The notes beneath the pieces were generated by a model, which worked only from the letters and a program-made list of their open reading frames with translations, made no database searches and was not told the origin of the DNA. A stretch of 64,000 bases of DNA from Pseudomonas petrae (GTDB lineage Bacteria; Pseudomonadota; Gammaproteobacteria; Pseudomonadales; Pseudomonadaceae). A program made the translations under genes and the position numbers. The stretch spans positions 461,711 through 525,710 of the forward strand of contig NZ_JAKJXE010000002.1 in NCBI RefSeq assembly GCF_021728295.1, read 5' to 3'. Below, piece by piece: positions 17,318 to 26,540 of this stretch (within the stretch, counting starts at the first letter, position 1; each line of letters starts with the position of its first letter).

Positions 17318-17554
17318 GGGAATTCCGCTGATGAGATCGATCTGCGCAGGCCGCCGAAATGTTATCCAGCGGTCATTTTGCTACAGGATGTTAGCAACAT
17401 AACATCGTGTTTCGCAGGCTTACAACGCTTTTTTTCAGGAGAATTCAGGTAGGGAATTTTCGTGATTCAGGGTGGTGCGAGGGTGAGAAAAAATGCGCGA
17501 TTGAGGGGCGAAAATGAAGGCTGTGGCAGGTTGTAAGTGGGTGATTGGAGTACC

Positions 17555-17807
17555 GGCCTCTTCCTGGCTGAAGCCGGTCCCACAGGGTGCGCGGTGTAAT
17601 TGTGGGACCGGCTTTAGCCGGGAAGAGGCCTGTGTGAACACCCTGACGTTTGCGGTGTATCGACTGACGCCTTCCCGGCTGAAGCCGGTCCCACAGGGGT
17701 GCGCGGTGTAATTGTGGGACCGGCTTTAGCCGGGAAGAGGCCTGTGTGAACACCCTGACTTTTGCGGGGTATCAGCTGACGTCTTCCCGGCTAAAGCCGG
17801 TCCCACA
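17555..17807. repeat. REP cluster with a 112-bp tandem duplication
   Basis: Five REP hairpins in alternating orientation. A 112-bp unit starting with GTGGGACCGGCTTTAGCCGG at 17602 is repeated from 17714 with few changes. The joining text TGTGAACACCCTGAC is identical in both. The rest of the gap from 17318 holds the regulator's promoter region and no gene I can identify. Confidence 0.85.
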
Positions 17808-17812
17808 TGGGT

Positions 17813-19534
17813 TCAGCGAAGGTTGGTCTTCGCCAGTTCCAGCACCATGTCCGCTTTACCGTTCATCACAGCCTTGAGCATGAACAGGCTAAAGCCTTTC
17901 GCCTGGGCCAGTTTGATCTTCGGCGGCATGCCCAGCTCCTGCTTCGCCGTGACGACATCCACCAGCACCGGACCTGGATGTTCGAAGGCTTTCTTCAGCG
18001 CGTTCGGCAGGTCCGCCGAGTCTTCCACGCGAATGCCCAGAATGCCCGCACCGATGGCGATGTTGGCAAAATTGGTGCTGTCGAAATCCGTGTCATGGGG
18101 CACATACCCGCCCGCCTGCATTTCCATCGCGACGAAGCCCAGGGAGCTGTTGTTGAACACCACCAGCTTGATCGGCAGGTTCAATTGGCGAATCGACAGC
18201 AAGTCACCCATCAGCATCGACAAGCCGCCATCGCCGCAGAGCGCCACCACTTGCCGCTGAGGGAATGCCGCCTTGGCGCCCAGGGCCTGGGGCATGGCGT
18301 TGGCCATGGAGCCGTGATTGAACGAACCCAGCAGCGAGCGCTTGCCGTTCATGGTCAGGTAGCGCGCGGCCCACAGCGTCGGCGTGCCGACATCGACGGT
18401 GAAGATCGCGTCCGGGTCGGCGTAGGCGTCAACCAGTCGCGTCAGGTATTGCGGATGAATCGGCTCGCCATGGCCCGACGGCGTGGCCAGCTCGTCGAGT
18501 TCTTCACGGGACTTGGCGTAGTGGTCCAGCGCCTTGTCCAGGAACTTGCGGTCGGTGTGGGCCTTGAGACGCGGCAGCAGTTCGTCCAGGGTTTCGGCGA
18601 TGCCGCCGGCCACGCCGAGGGCCACCGGCACGCGACGACCGATCGCCGTGGGGTCGATGTCGATCTGAATGACCTTGGCTTTTTCCGGGTAGAAATTGCG
18701 GTACGGGAAACTGCTGCCGAGGATCACCAGCGTGTCGCAGGCCATCATCGCGTGATAGCCGGAGCTGAAACCGATCAGCCCGGTCATGCCGACGTCGAAG
18801 GGGTTGGCGTATTCGATGTACTGCTTGCCGCGCAGCGCGTGAACCACCGGGGCAGACAACTTCTCGGCCAGCGCGACCACCTGATCGTGGGCCTCGGCAC
18901 AGCCGGCGCCCGCGAGAATCGTCACGGCTTTGGATTTGTCCAGCAGGTCGACCAGCCGTTGCAGGTCGGTTTCTGCCGGTATGACCCGCGCCGGCGCGTG
19001 ATCGACCCACTCGGGTTTGATGTCCGGTGCCGCGCTCAGGGCGACGTCGCCGGAAATCACGATCACCGCAACACCGCGCTGACTGATGGCCGCACGCATG
19101 GCCCGCTCCAGTACGCGGGGGAACTGTTCGGGCGTGCTGACCGTTTCGACGAAGTGGCTGCACTCCTTGAACAGGTCGGTGGGGTGGGTTTCCTGAAAGT
19201 AATTCAGGCCGATTTCGGAGGACGGGATCTGCGCAGCGATGGCGAGGACCGGCACGCCGCTGCGGTGGCAGTCATACAGACCGTTGATCAAATGGAGATT
19301 GCCCGGACCGCAACTGCCCGCACACACCGCCAGCTTGCCGGTGGACGCTGCTTCCGCCCCTGCCGCGAACGCCGCGACTTCTTCGTGACGGGTGTGCATC
19401 CACTTGATCTTGCCCAGGCGCTGGAGGCTGTCGGTCAGACCGTTCAGGCTGTCGCCGCTGACGCCCCAGATCTTCGAGACGCCGGCTGCGGCGAGGGTTT
19501 GGGCGAGGTAATCGGCGATGGTTCTGCTGGACAT
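17813..19534 (-). CDS. poxB: pyruvate oxidase (ubiquinone-dependent pyruvate dehydrogenase)
   Basis: Thiamine-diphosphate flavoenzyme that oxidises pyruvate to acetate and CO2 and passes electrons to ubiquinone at the inner membrane. From ATG 19534 ([20 protein letters not shown]), with AAGGAA eight bases upstream, it has 573 residues; E. coli PoxB has 572. Visible features: catalytic Glu in [15 protein letters not shown], the substrate-pocket segment [20 protein letters not shown], and the ThDP motif from [13 protein letters not shown] to [10 protein letters not shown]. The C-terminal membrane-activation helix region ends [20 protein letters not shown] and LELAKTNLR. It follows the PBP2-like gene by 135 bp on the same strand. 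Confidence 0.93.
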   Translation of the reverse strand: MSSRTIADYLAQTLAAAGVSKIWGVSGDSLNGLTDSLQRLGKIKWMHTRHEEVAAFAAGAEAASTGKLAVCAGSCGPGNLHLINGLYDCHRSGVPVLAIAAQIPSSEIGLNYFQETHPTDLFKECSHFVETVSTPEQFPRVLERAMRAAISQRGVAVIVISGDVALSAAPDIKPEWVDHAPARVIPAETDLQRLVDLLDKSKAVTILAGAGCAEAHDQVVALAEKLSAPVVHALRGKQYIEYANPFDVGMTGLIGFSSGYHAMMACDTLVILGSSFPYRNFYPEKAKVIQIDIDPTAIGRRVPVALGVAGGIAETLDELLPRLKAHTDRKFLDKALDHYAKSREELDELATPSGHGEPIHPQYLTRLVDAYADPDAIFTVDVGTPTLWAARYLTMNGKRSLLGSFNHGSMANAMPQALGAKAAFPQRQVVALCGDGGLSMLMGDLLSIRQLNLPIKLVVFNNSSLGFVAMEMQAGGYVPHDTDFDSTNFANIAIGAGILGIRVEDSADLPNALKKAFEHPGPVLVDVVTAKQELGMPPKIKLAQAKGFSLFMLKAVMNGKADMVLELAKTNLR

Positions 19535-19669
19535 GGGGCAAGTTCCTTGTCGAGTCGAATGAGCGCGCGAGGCCGGAACAGACATCACGCGTGGTCTCAA
19601 ATCGACCTATAGCGCCGGGGACAGTTCAGTGCGTCTTGGGGAAACGCACCCGCCCGCAAGCGCCAGATC

Positions 19670-21604
19670 TCACACCGGCGGCTGGCCCGGCGCCTTGCTC
19701 GGCTCGGCGATCTGCACCTTGGGGTTGATCGGCGTTGCACTCGGCGTCGCATATTGCTGTTTCAGGTGGCCGTCCGGATCCAGCAGCCAGGCATCCAGAA
19801 TTTCCCGCACCACGGGACCTGCCACGCGTCCGCCCGCCTCGCCGTTCTCGATCATCACGGCGACGACAATCCTGGGATTGGCCGCCGGGGCAAAACCGAC
19901 GAACAAGGCGTTGTCGCGGTGGCGTTCCAGGGTCTTGTCGCGGTTGTAACGTTCGCCCTGCTTGATCGCTACCACCTGCGCGGTGCCGCTTTTGCCGGCA
20001 ATGCGGTACTGCGCACCTTGCGCGGCCGCACGGGCGATGCCGCGCGGGTCGTGCATCACCGCTTGCATGCCGTTGTTGACCTGATCCCACTCGTGGGAGT
20101 CACGCAGCACGATGTTCGGCATCGGGTGCTCGTCCACCGGCGCCACACCGCCGATTTCCTTGGCCAAGTGCGGACGGTGCCACACGCCTTTGCTGGCGAT
20201 CAGCGTCGTCGCCTGGGCCAGTTGCAGCGGCGTCACCTGCATGTAGCCCTGGCCGATGCCGAGGATCACGGTCTCGCCCGGGAACCACGCCTGACGGCGG
20301 GTGATGCGCTTCCACTCTTTCGACGGCATGAGGCCCGCCGACTCTTCGAACATGTCCAGGGAGACCTTCTGGCCGATGCCGAACATGGTCAGGTAATCGT
20401 GCAGGCGGTCGATGCCCAGCTTGTGGGCCAGGTCATAAAAATAGGTGTCGTTGGAGCGCATGATCGCCGCATACAAGTCCACCCAGCCATCGCCGCTGTG
20501 GTTCCAGTTGCGGTACTTGTGGTCGAAATCCGGCAGCTGGAAATAGCCCGGGTCGAACACCCGCGTCGACGGCGTGACGACGCCGCTGTCCAGGCCGGCA
20601 ATCGCCACTTCCGGCTTGATCGTCGAGCCCGGCGCATACAGCCCGCGCAGCACGCGGTTGAACAGCGGCCGGTCGACTGAATCGCGCAGCGCGGAATACT
20701 CCTTGAAGCTGATACCGGTGACGAACAGGTTTGGGTCGAAGCTCGGCTTGCTGACCATCGCCAGCACTTCGCCGGTGGCCGGATCGATGGCAACCACCGA
20801 GCCGCGACGATCGCCCAGCGCGTGTTCCGCCGCCTCTTGCAGCTTGATGTCCAGGCTCAGGGTGATGTTTTTGCCGGCCACCGGATCGGTGTGCTTGAGC
20901 ACCCGCAAGACGCGGCCCTGGGCGTTGGTTTCCACTTCTTCGTAGCCGACATGACCATGCAGCTCGCTCTCGTAGAACCGCTCGACGCCAGTCTTGCCGA
21001 TGGACTGCGTGCCGCGGTATTCCACCTGATCCAGCTGCGTCGCTTCCTTCTCGTTGATCCGTCCGACGTAGCCGATGGAGTGCGCGAAGTGCTCCGCCAG
21101 CGGGTAGTGGCGAACGAACTGCGCCTCGACGTCCAGCCCCGGCAGCTGGAATTGGTTGACCGCCAACAGCGCGATCTGCTCTTCCGTCAGCTCATACAAC
21201 AGCGTCACCGGCACGAAGCGGTGGGGCGAGTTTTTCATCGCCTTGTCGAAGATGATCCGGTCCTCGTCCGGCAGGTTGAGGATCTGCATCAGTTCGTCGA
21301 TCACCGCATGCCAGTCCCCTGCGCGCTCGCGGGTCATGGTCAGGTTAAAGCTGGGCCTGTTGTCGGCGAGGATCACGCCGTTGCGGTCGAAAATCAGCCC
21401 GCGCTCCGGCGGGATCGGCAGCACGTGGACGCGGTTGTTTTCAGAGATGGTCGAGTGGTAGGCGAATTCGGTGACTTGCAGGAAGTACATGCGGCACACC
21501 AGCGCGACGCTGAGCATGGCCACGAAAACGGCGCAGGCGATCAAGCGCTTGTTGACCAGCCGGGTTTCCTTCTCGTGGTCTTTTAAAGGTATTGGATCGG
21601 GCAT
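19670..21604 (-). CDS. mrdA: penicillin-binding protein 2 (stand-alone paralogue)
   Basis: Class B monofunctional transpeptidase, 644 residues, that crosslinks peptidoglycan during cell elongation. One N-terminal membrane helix (residues ~20-42, LIACAVFVAMLSVALVCRMY) anchors it. The PBP dimer domain carries ENNRVHVLPIPPERGLIFDR. The catalytic motifs are GSTIKPE (SxxK), SND (SxN) and KSGTAQ (KTG-type). The usual partner genes rodA, rlpA and dacA are not beside it; poxB and the gluconate dehydrogenase genes are. This is therefore probably a second PBP2 copy. The C-terminal ~25 residues are a proline-rich tail of low complexity. The gene symbol refers to the family. Confidence 0.88.
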   Translation of the reverse strand: MPDPIPLKDHEKETRLVNKRLIACAVFVAMLSVALVCRMYFLQVTEFAYHSTISENNRVHVLPIPPERGLIFDRNGVILADNRPSFNLTMTRERAGDWHAVIDELMQILNLPDEDRIIFDKAMKNSPHRFVPVTLLYELTEEQIALLAVNQFQLPGLDVEAQFVRHYPLAEHFAHSIGYVGRINEKEATQLDQVEYRGTQSIGKTGVERFYESELHGHVGYEEVETNAQGRVLRVLKHTDPVAGKNITLSLDIKLQEAAEHALGDRRGSVVAIDPATGEVLAMVSKPSFDPNLFVTGISFKEYSALRDSVDRPLFNRVLRGLYAPGSTIKPEVAIAGLDSGVVTPSTRVFDPGYFQLPDFDHKYRNWNHSGDGWVDLYAAIMRSNDTYFYDLAHKLGIDRLHDYLTMFGIGQKVSLDMFEESAGLMPSKEWKRITRRQAWFPGETVILGIGQGYMQVTPLQLAQATTLIASKGVWHRPHLAKEIGGVAPVDEHPMPNIVLRDSHEWDQVNNGMQAVMHDPRGIARAAAQGAQYRIAGKSGTAQVVAIKQGERYNRDKTLERHRDNALFVGFAPAANPRIVVAVMIENGEAGGRVAGPVVREILDAWLLDPDGHLKQQYATPSATPINPKVQIAEPSKAPGQPPV

Positions 21605-22128
21605 TTCTGCAGCTACTCGGTGAACAGATGGACGGCACAGTCAGCACTCCGCGTGGATATGCGGGACGCAAATGGCGTGCACGATACCAAGAAGTCGCCC
21701 TGCCAACGGGCTCAACTTTATGAAGATTCTGTCAGGTTGAGGCGGCCGCCGGCTCCGATGCGCAGTCCATATGGGTGGCTCGGGGAGAGATGACGAGAGC
21801 CCAGGACTGTTCGATTGTTACCCGAACGCGCTGCGACTGTTACGCGATGGGTAAGAGTCATTTACCGAATTCACCCACTGCAATACTTGGTAACACATCT
21901 ATCATGGCACTTGGCGTGAAAAAATGCGGATCAGTTACGGCAACTCCCCGCTCAGCGTGCGCTATTCGCCCGCTGGCCTGCCAGAGATCCAATGTCACAC
22001 CCCGCCAAGAGCCACTTGCCGTGCACATCGTATGCGCGGCAATACCCGTGATAAAGAACGCAGAGCACAGCCCCGGCACGGACCCTTTCACAATGGCCTG
22101 TGGGGGCGTGGTTTTGCAGGAGCCCTGA
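21605..22128. other. divergent promoter region, no gene recognised
   Basis: 524 bp separating the PBP2-like gene (minus) from the gluconate dehydrogenase operon (plus). Short open frames here have no codon-bias or motif support. AGGAG lies six to seven bases before the ATG at 22129. No hairpin or operator stood out. Confidence 0.6.
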
Positions 22129-22875
22129 ATGACAGAAAAATCCAAAGGCCTCACCCGCCGCCAGTTGCTGAAAGGTTCAGCCACGACGCTGGCGGTGGGC
22201 GCCGCTGCCACGGCCCAGGCCGCCACCGTCGTCGGCGTTCCGCAGTGGGTGCCCTTCGACCACAACGGTCCGATGCACTACGACACCCCCGGCTGGCAAT
22301 TCTTCACCGATGCCGAGGCCTCTGCGGTGGAAGCCATCGTGGCACGGCTGATCCCCGCCGATGACCTCAGCGTCAGCGGCAAGGACGCCGGTTGCGCGGT
22401 GTTCATCGACCGTCAGCTGGCGGGCGAGTACGGCACGTTCAGCCGTCTGTACATGCAGGGCCCGTTCGTTCAGGGCACGCCGATGCAGGGCGACCAGTCG
22501 GAACTGGTACCGCGCCAGCGTTATCGCCTCGGCCTCGCAGGCCTTGAAGGCTATTGCCAGAAGCAGTTCCAGAAAAACTTCAGCGCCCTGACCGCAGAAC
22601 AACAGGACAAGGTCCTGACCGGTCTGGACAAAGGCGAGATTACGCTGGAAGTCATCGACGCGAAATTGTTCTTCCAGCAAGTGCTGGGCAACACCATGGA
22701 AGGCTTCTTCGCCGACCCGGTCTACGGCGGCAACCGCGACATGGTGTCGTGGAAAATGATCGGCTTCCCTGGTGCCCGCTACGACTACCGCGAGTACATC
22801 GGTCTGCATAACCAGAAGCTCAATCTGGTGCCGCTCTCGATCATCGGCAGCTCCGCCTGGACCAAGAAGGGTTAA
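22129..22875 (+). CDS. gluconate 2-dehydrogenase subunit 3 (gamma), Tat-exported
   Basis: Small subunit of a membrane-associated, three-component sugar-acid dehydrogenase. 248 residues with a twin-arginine signal (KGLTRRQLLKGSATTLAVGA, cleavage after TAQA). Mature sequence includes HYDTPGWQFFTDAEASAVEA and IVARLIPADDLSVSGKDAGC, typical of the gluconate 2-dehydrogenase subunit 3 family. It is thought to carry the cofactor-loaded large subunit through the Tat system. Only six bases separate it from the flavoprotein gene. Substrate (gluconate, 2-ketogluconate or a polyol) cannot be fixed from sequence alone. Confidence 0.9.
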   Translation: MTEKSKGLTRRQLLKGSATTLAVGAAATAQAATVVGVPQWVPFDHNGPMHYDTPGWQFFTDAEASAVEAIVARLIPADDLSVSGKDAGCAVFIDRQLAGEYGTFSRLYMQGPFVQGTPMQGDQSELVPRQRYRLGLAGLEGYCQKQFQKNFSALTAEQQDKVLTGLDKGEITLEVIDAKLFFQQVLGNTMEGFFADPVYGGNRDMVSWKMIGFPGARYDYREYIGLHNQKLNLVPLSIIGSSAWTKKG

Positions 22876-22881
22876 TTCGAC

Positions 22882-24645
22882 ATGGCCAAAAAACTACCTT
22901 CCACGGACGTCGTGGTCGTCGGGCTCGGCTGGGCCGGATCCATCATCGCCAATGAACTGGCTGACGAAAATCTGAAAATCATCGGCTTCGAACGCGGCCC
23001 GTGGCGCGACACCGCTGCCGATTTCAACGTCGCCTCGGCGGCAGACGAACTGCGCTACAACCGCCGTCAGGACTTGATGGCGAGAACCCGGCAAAACACC
23101 ACGACCATGCGCAACAGCCTGACCGAGACAGCGCTACCCATGCGCAGCTGGGGCTCGTTTCACCCCGGCAATGGCATCGGCGGCGCAGGCAATCACTGGG
23201 CCGGCATCACCTTTCGTTTCCAGCCCCACGAATTCCGGCTGCACAGCCACCTGACCGAGCGTTATGGCAAAGAGCTGTCGCCTGAATTGACCCTGCAGGA
23301 TTGGGGCACTGACTGGGACGAAATGGAGCCTTACTACGCCAGGTTCGATCGCCTGGCAGGCATCTCCGGCAAGGCCGGCAACATCAAGGGCGTGATCCAG
23401 GAAGGCGGCAACACCTTCGAAGGCGCGCGCTCCGAGGAATACCCGAACCCGCCGACGCAACAGACCTACGCGCCGACGCTGTTCGCAGAAGCCGCGAAAA
23501 ACCTGGGCTACAAGCCGTTCCCGGTGCCTTCGGCCTTGCTCTCGCGCCCGTATGTGAACTCCCTTGGCGTGGCAATGGGTGCCTGCACCTTCTGCGGTTT
23601 CTGCACCAACTATGGCTGCGCCAACTACTCCAAGGCCAGCGCCATCACCACCGTGCTGCCGGTGCTGGTGCGCAAGCCAAACTTCACCGCGATGACCAAC
23701 TGCGAAGTCCTGCGCGTGACCATGGACAGCAGCGGCAAACGCGCCACGGGCATCGTCTACATGGATTCCAGCGGCGAAGAATGGGAACAGCCGGCCGAAC
23801 TGGTGGTGATCAGCGCGTTCATCTTCGAAAACGTGCGCCTGATGCTGTTATCCGGCGTCGGCCAACCGTACGACCCGGTGACCAACACCGGCACCACGGG
23901 CCGCAACTACGCGTACCAAACGGCGAACAGCGTGCGCATGTTCTTCGATGACAAGAACTTCAACCCGTTTATCGGCGGCGGCGCCATCGGCATGGGCATC
24001 GACGAGTTCAACAACGACAACTTCGACCATTCGGGTCTGGGTTTTGTCGGTGGCGGCAGCACCCGCGTGACGCCGATCGGCGCTGCGCCCATCGACTCCC
24101 GCCCTCTCCCGCCCGGCACCCCGGCCTGGGGTTCGGAGTGGAAGAAAGCCACGGTGAAGAACTACGCCAGCACCATGTCCATCGGCTGTGAAGCAAGCAG
24201 CTACGCGACGCGCACCAACTATCTGTCGCTGGACCCGACCTATAAAGATCCGCTGGGTCGCCCGCTGCTGCGCATCACCTTCGACTTCCCGGAAAACGAT
24301 CGCAAAATGGCCGCGTACGTCACCGGCAAGGTCGGCGAGATCGCCAAGAGCATGAACCCGCGGCAGATGGTGCCCAGCTCCCAGCAAGGGCACTGGAACA
24401 GCGCGCCGTATCAGTCGTCGCACATCGTCGGCGGCTTCATCATGGGCGCCGACCCGAAGAACAGCTCCGTGAACAAACACCTGCAAGTGTGGGGCGTGCC
24501 GAACCTGTTCGTGGTCGGCTCATCCGCCTTCCCGCAGAACCCCGGCTACAACCCGACTGGCACCGTCGCGGCACTGGCCTTCAAAGCGGCGGATGCCATC
24601 CGCACCCGCTACCTCAAGCGTCCAGGGGAGATGATCAGCGTATGA
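22882..24645 (+). CDS. gluconate 2-dehydrogenase flavoprotein (GMC oxidoreductase)
   Basis: Catalytic FAD subunit, 587 residues, of the GMC oxidoreductase family; it oxidises gluconate to 2-ketogluconate in the periplasm in related complexes. The FAD-binding dinucleotide fold is at the N terminus (VVVGLGWAGSIIANELADEN). The GAGNHWAGITFRF segment and a cysteine cluster (GACTFCGFCTNYGCANY) follow. The C-terminal GMC region has SSHIVGGFIMGADPKNSSVN and GSSAFPQNPGYNPTGTVAAL with the active-site His/Asn positions. It has no signal peptide of its own and would travel with the Tat-signal subunit. Overlaps the cytochrome gene as ATGA. Confidence 0.9.
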   Translation: MAKKLPSTDVVVVGLGWAGSIIANELADENLKIIGFERGPWRDTAADFNVASAADELRYNRRQDLMARTRQNTTTMRNSLTETALPMRSWGSFHPGNGIGGAGNHWAGITFRFQPHEFRLHSHLTERYGKELSPELTLQDWGTDWDEMEPYYARFDRLAGISGKAGNIKGVIQEGGNTFEGARSEEYPNPPTQQTYAPTLFAEAAKNLGYKPFPVPSALLSRPYVNSLGVAMGACTFCGFCTNYGCANYSKASAITTVLPVLVRKPNFTAMTNCEVLRVTMDSSGKRATGIVYMDSSGEEWEQPAELVVISAFIFENVRLMLLSGVGQPYDPVTNTGTTGRNYAYQTANSVRMFFDDKNFNPFIGGGAIGMGIDEFNNDNFDHSGLGFVGGGSTRVTPIGAAPIDSRPLPPGTPAWGSEWKKATVKNYASTMSIGCEASSYATRTNYLSLDPTYKDPLGRPLLRITFDFPENDRKMAAYVTGKVGEIAKSMNPRQMVPSSQQGHWNSAPYQSSHIVGGFIMGADPKNSSVNKHLQVWGVPNLFVVGSSAFPQNPGYNPTGTVAALAFKAADAIRTRYLKRPGEMISV

Positions 24646-25868
24646 AAACTCTTCTGACGGTCTGCGCAGGCGTTATCGGCTTGTCTGTTTCCCTGGCTCA
24701 TGCCGCAACCGGCGCCGATTCCTACAACATCGTGGAAAAAGGCCGCTACCTGACCACCCTGGGCGACTGCACCGCGTGCCACACGGTCCCGGGCAAACCG
24801 CTGTTCTCCGGTGGCGTGATCCTCGACACACCTTTCGGCAAGCTGGCGGGCGCCAACATCACCCCCGACCCGGCCACCGGTATTGGTCGCTGGGCCTTCG
24901 AGGACTTCCAGAACGCCATGTCCAAAGGCCACGGTCTGGACGGCAAGCGCTTGTATGGCGCCATGCCGTTCACCGCGTACACCAAGGTGCTGCGTGAGGA
25001 CAATCTGGCGATCTTCGCGTACCTGAAGACGGTGGATCCGGTGGAGAACAAGGTTGAAACCAACCAGCTGCCCTTCCCCTTCAACGTGCGCACCAGCCTG
25101 ATCGGCTGGAACCTGATCAACTTCAAAGAAGGCGAGTTCAAGGCCGATCCGCAGAAGTCCGAACAGTGGAACCGCGGCGCGTATCTGGTGGAAGGTCTGG
25201 GCCACTGCGGCACGTGCCATACGCCGAAGAACCTGATTGGCGGTGACAAGAACGATCAGTTCCTCGCCGGGGCCAATCTGCAGAACTGGGTCGCGCCGAA
25301 CATCACCTCCACTGGCCACGATGGCATTGGTGCGTGGAGCGAGGCGGACATCGTCAAGTACCTGAAGACCGGCGCAAACCGTTTCGACATCGCGTCCGGG
25401 CCGATGGCCGAGGAAGTCGAGCATTCTTCGCAGCACTGGAAGGATGAGGATTTGCTGGCGGTGGCGGTGTACTTGAAAGACGGTGCCAAGCCGGTTGAGG
25501 CAGCCAAGCCGGTTGCGGCGAACGATGCGGCGATGGTGGCGGGCAAGGCGATTTATGCGGATCGCTGTTCGGCGTGTCATACGCCGACGGGTGAAGGCGC
25601 GGCCAATCTGTTCCCGAAACTGGCGATGGCGCCGTTGGTCAACAGCAACGATCCGTCGTCGCTGATTCGCGTGGTGCTGGCGGGCAGTCGTGCCGGTGCG
25701 ACCGATGCTGCGCCGACGGCTCCGGCGATGCCGGCGTTTGGCTGGAATCTGTCGGATGAGAATATCGCGGACGTGCTGACGTATGTGCGTAATACGTGGG
25801 GCAATGCGGCGCCGGCTGTGTCTGGATCGGATGTGAAGGATGTGCGTGAGGGGTTGAGGGCGAAGTGA
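24642..25868 (+). CDS. gluconate 2-dehydrogenase cytochrome c subunit
   Basis: Electron-transfer subunit that passes electrons from the flavoprotein to ubiquinone. 408 residues from ATG 24642, which overlaps the flavoprotein stop by four bases. Sec signal peptide MKTLLTVCAGVIGLSVSLAH, cleaved near AHA. Three class I haem-binding motifs are visible: CTACH, CGTCH and CSACH, as expected for triple-haem subunits of alcohol, sorbitol and gluconate dehydrogenases. Axial methionines are likely in the GAMPFTAY, SGPMAEE and PAMPAFGW regions. Last gene of a three-gene operon; a GC-rich hairpin lies 22 bases after the stop. Confidence 0.92.
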   Translation: MKTLLTVCAGVIGLSVSLAHAATGADSYNIVEKGRYLTTLGDCTACHTVPGKPLFSGGVILDTPFGKLAGANITPDPATGIGRWAFEDFQNAMSKGHGLDGKRLYGAMPFTAYTKVLREDNLAIFAYLKTVDPVENKVETNQLPFPFNVRTSLIGWNLINFKEGEFKADPQKSEQWNRGAYLVEGLGHCGTCHTPKNLIGGDKNDQFLAGANLQNWVAPNITSTGHDGIGAWSEADIVKYLKTGANRFDIASGPMAEEVEHSSQHWKDEDLLAVAVYLKDGAKPVEAAKPVAANDAAMVAGKAIYADRCSACHTPTGEGAANLFPKLAMAPLVNSNDPSSLIRVVLAGSRAGATDAAPTAPAMPAFGWNLSDENIADVLTYVRNTWGNAAPAVSGSDVKDVREGLRAK

Positions 25869-25882
25869 CGCTTCACCGCAAG

Positions 25883-26166
25883 ATCAAGAGCGTCTGCCTA
25901 AGGGCAGACGTTTCGCCTTCGGCGAGTTACTTGGAAAAGCACCCCAAGTAACCAAGGGTGCTTGCTCCTGGTTGGGTTCCTCCTGCGTCGGAATTCCCTC
26001 CCTCCGACGACGCTCCGTGGGCCCGCGCCGAACGGACATCCATGTCCTGACGGCGCTCTCGCCGCATCCCTGCGGCTCGGCCCACTGCGCGAGACCTGCG
26101 TTCAGCCTGCACCCAAGTCGCGATGGGTGTCGTCTGGACCTTCTGTGTACGAAGATCAAAAGCGCG
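25883..26166 (-). repeat. ~283-bp interspersed element, copy 2 (inverted)
   Basis: Reverse-complement copy of the element at 7211-7493. It includes the perfect stem CGTCTGCC-TAAG-GGCAGACG (25891-25910) followed by TTTC, which could end transcription of the gluconate dehydrogenase operon. The open 38-codon frame at 25927-26043 lies inside it. Confidence 0.75.
25927..26043 (-). CDS. 38-residue frame inside the interspersed element
   Basis: ATG at 26043 to TAA at 25927 encodes MDVRSARAHGASSEGGNSDA and then GGTQPGASTLGYLGCFSK. From memory, very similar short predicted proteins are often annotated in Pseudomonas genomes. In copy 1 of the element the same frame has a TGA at codon 15, while the rest of the frame is preserved. 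There is no convincing ribosome binding site. It may be only a by-product of a structured repeat, so I give it low confidence as a real gene. Confidence 0.25.
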   Translation of the reverse strand: MDVRSARAHGASSEGGNSDAGGTQPGASTLGYLGCFSK

Positions 26167-26182
26167 TTTAAGCAGATCAAAG

Positions 26183-26419
26183 GCTTCCCGGCTAAAGCCG
26201 GTCCCACTGGCTGCATGCGTTGCTTTTAGTGGGACTGGCTTTAGCCGGGAAGAGGCCCGCTCGGGCACCATCAATCTTGCAGCTCAACGCTTGGTGATCG
26301 TTCCCACGCTCCGCGTGGGCATGCAGCCCTTGACGCTCAGCGTCCATTCCCGGCTAAAGCCGGTCCCACTGGCTGCATGCGGTGTTTTTAGTGGGACCGG
26401 CTTCAGCCGGGAAGAGGCC
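26183..26419. repeat. two REP pairs and family-2 repeat copy
   Basis: Two BIME-like pairs (26183-26257 and 26347-26419), each made of two opposed REP hairpins around a nearly identical spacer (TGGCTGCATGCG then a T-rich piece). Between them, at 26296-26344, lies an inverted copy of the 50-bp double-hairpin repeat seen at 7077-7126. The remaining ~120 bp to 26540 are AT-richer and probably carry the lactonase promoter. Confidence 0.85.
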
Positions 26420-26540
26420 CGTTTGGCACCGATGTCCTCGGAGGATGAGCTGGATACCAACCCATCATTCACTTGTACGATGTCTTATCACGAGGTATTA
26501 CTAGCGCCCCGTAAAAAAATAATAGAACGGAGATCGCTAC

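Noticed and set aside
17807..19612. 601-codon plus-strand frame opposite poxB
   Set aside because: The minus-strand PoxB matches the family over its entire length; the plus frame has no family match.
21775..22128. 117-codon plus-strand frame just before the gluconate dehydrogenase operon
   Set aside because: It has no ribosome binding site and a cysteine-rich, non-biased composition, and the real operon start has a clear AGGAG.
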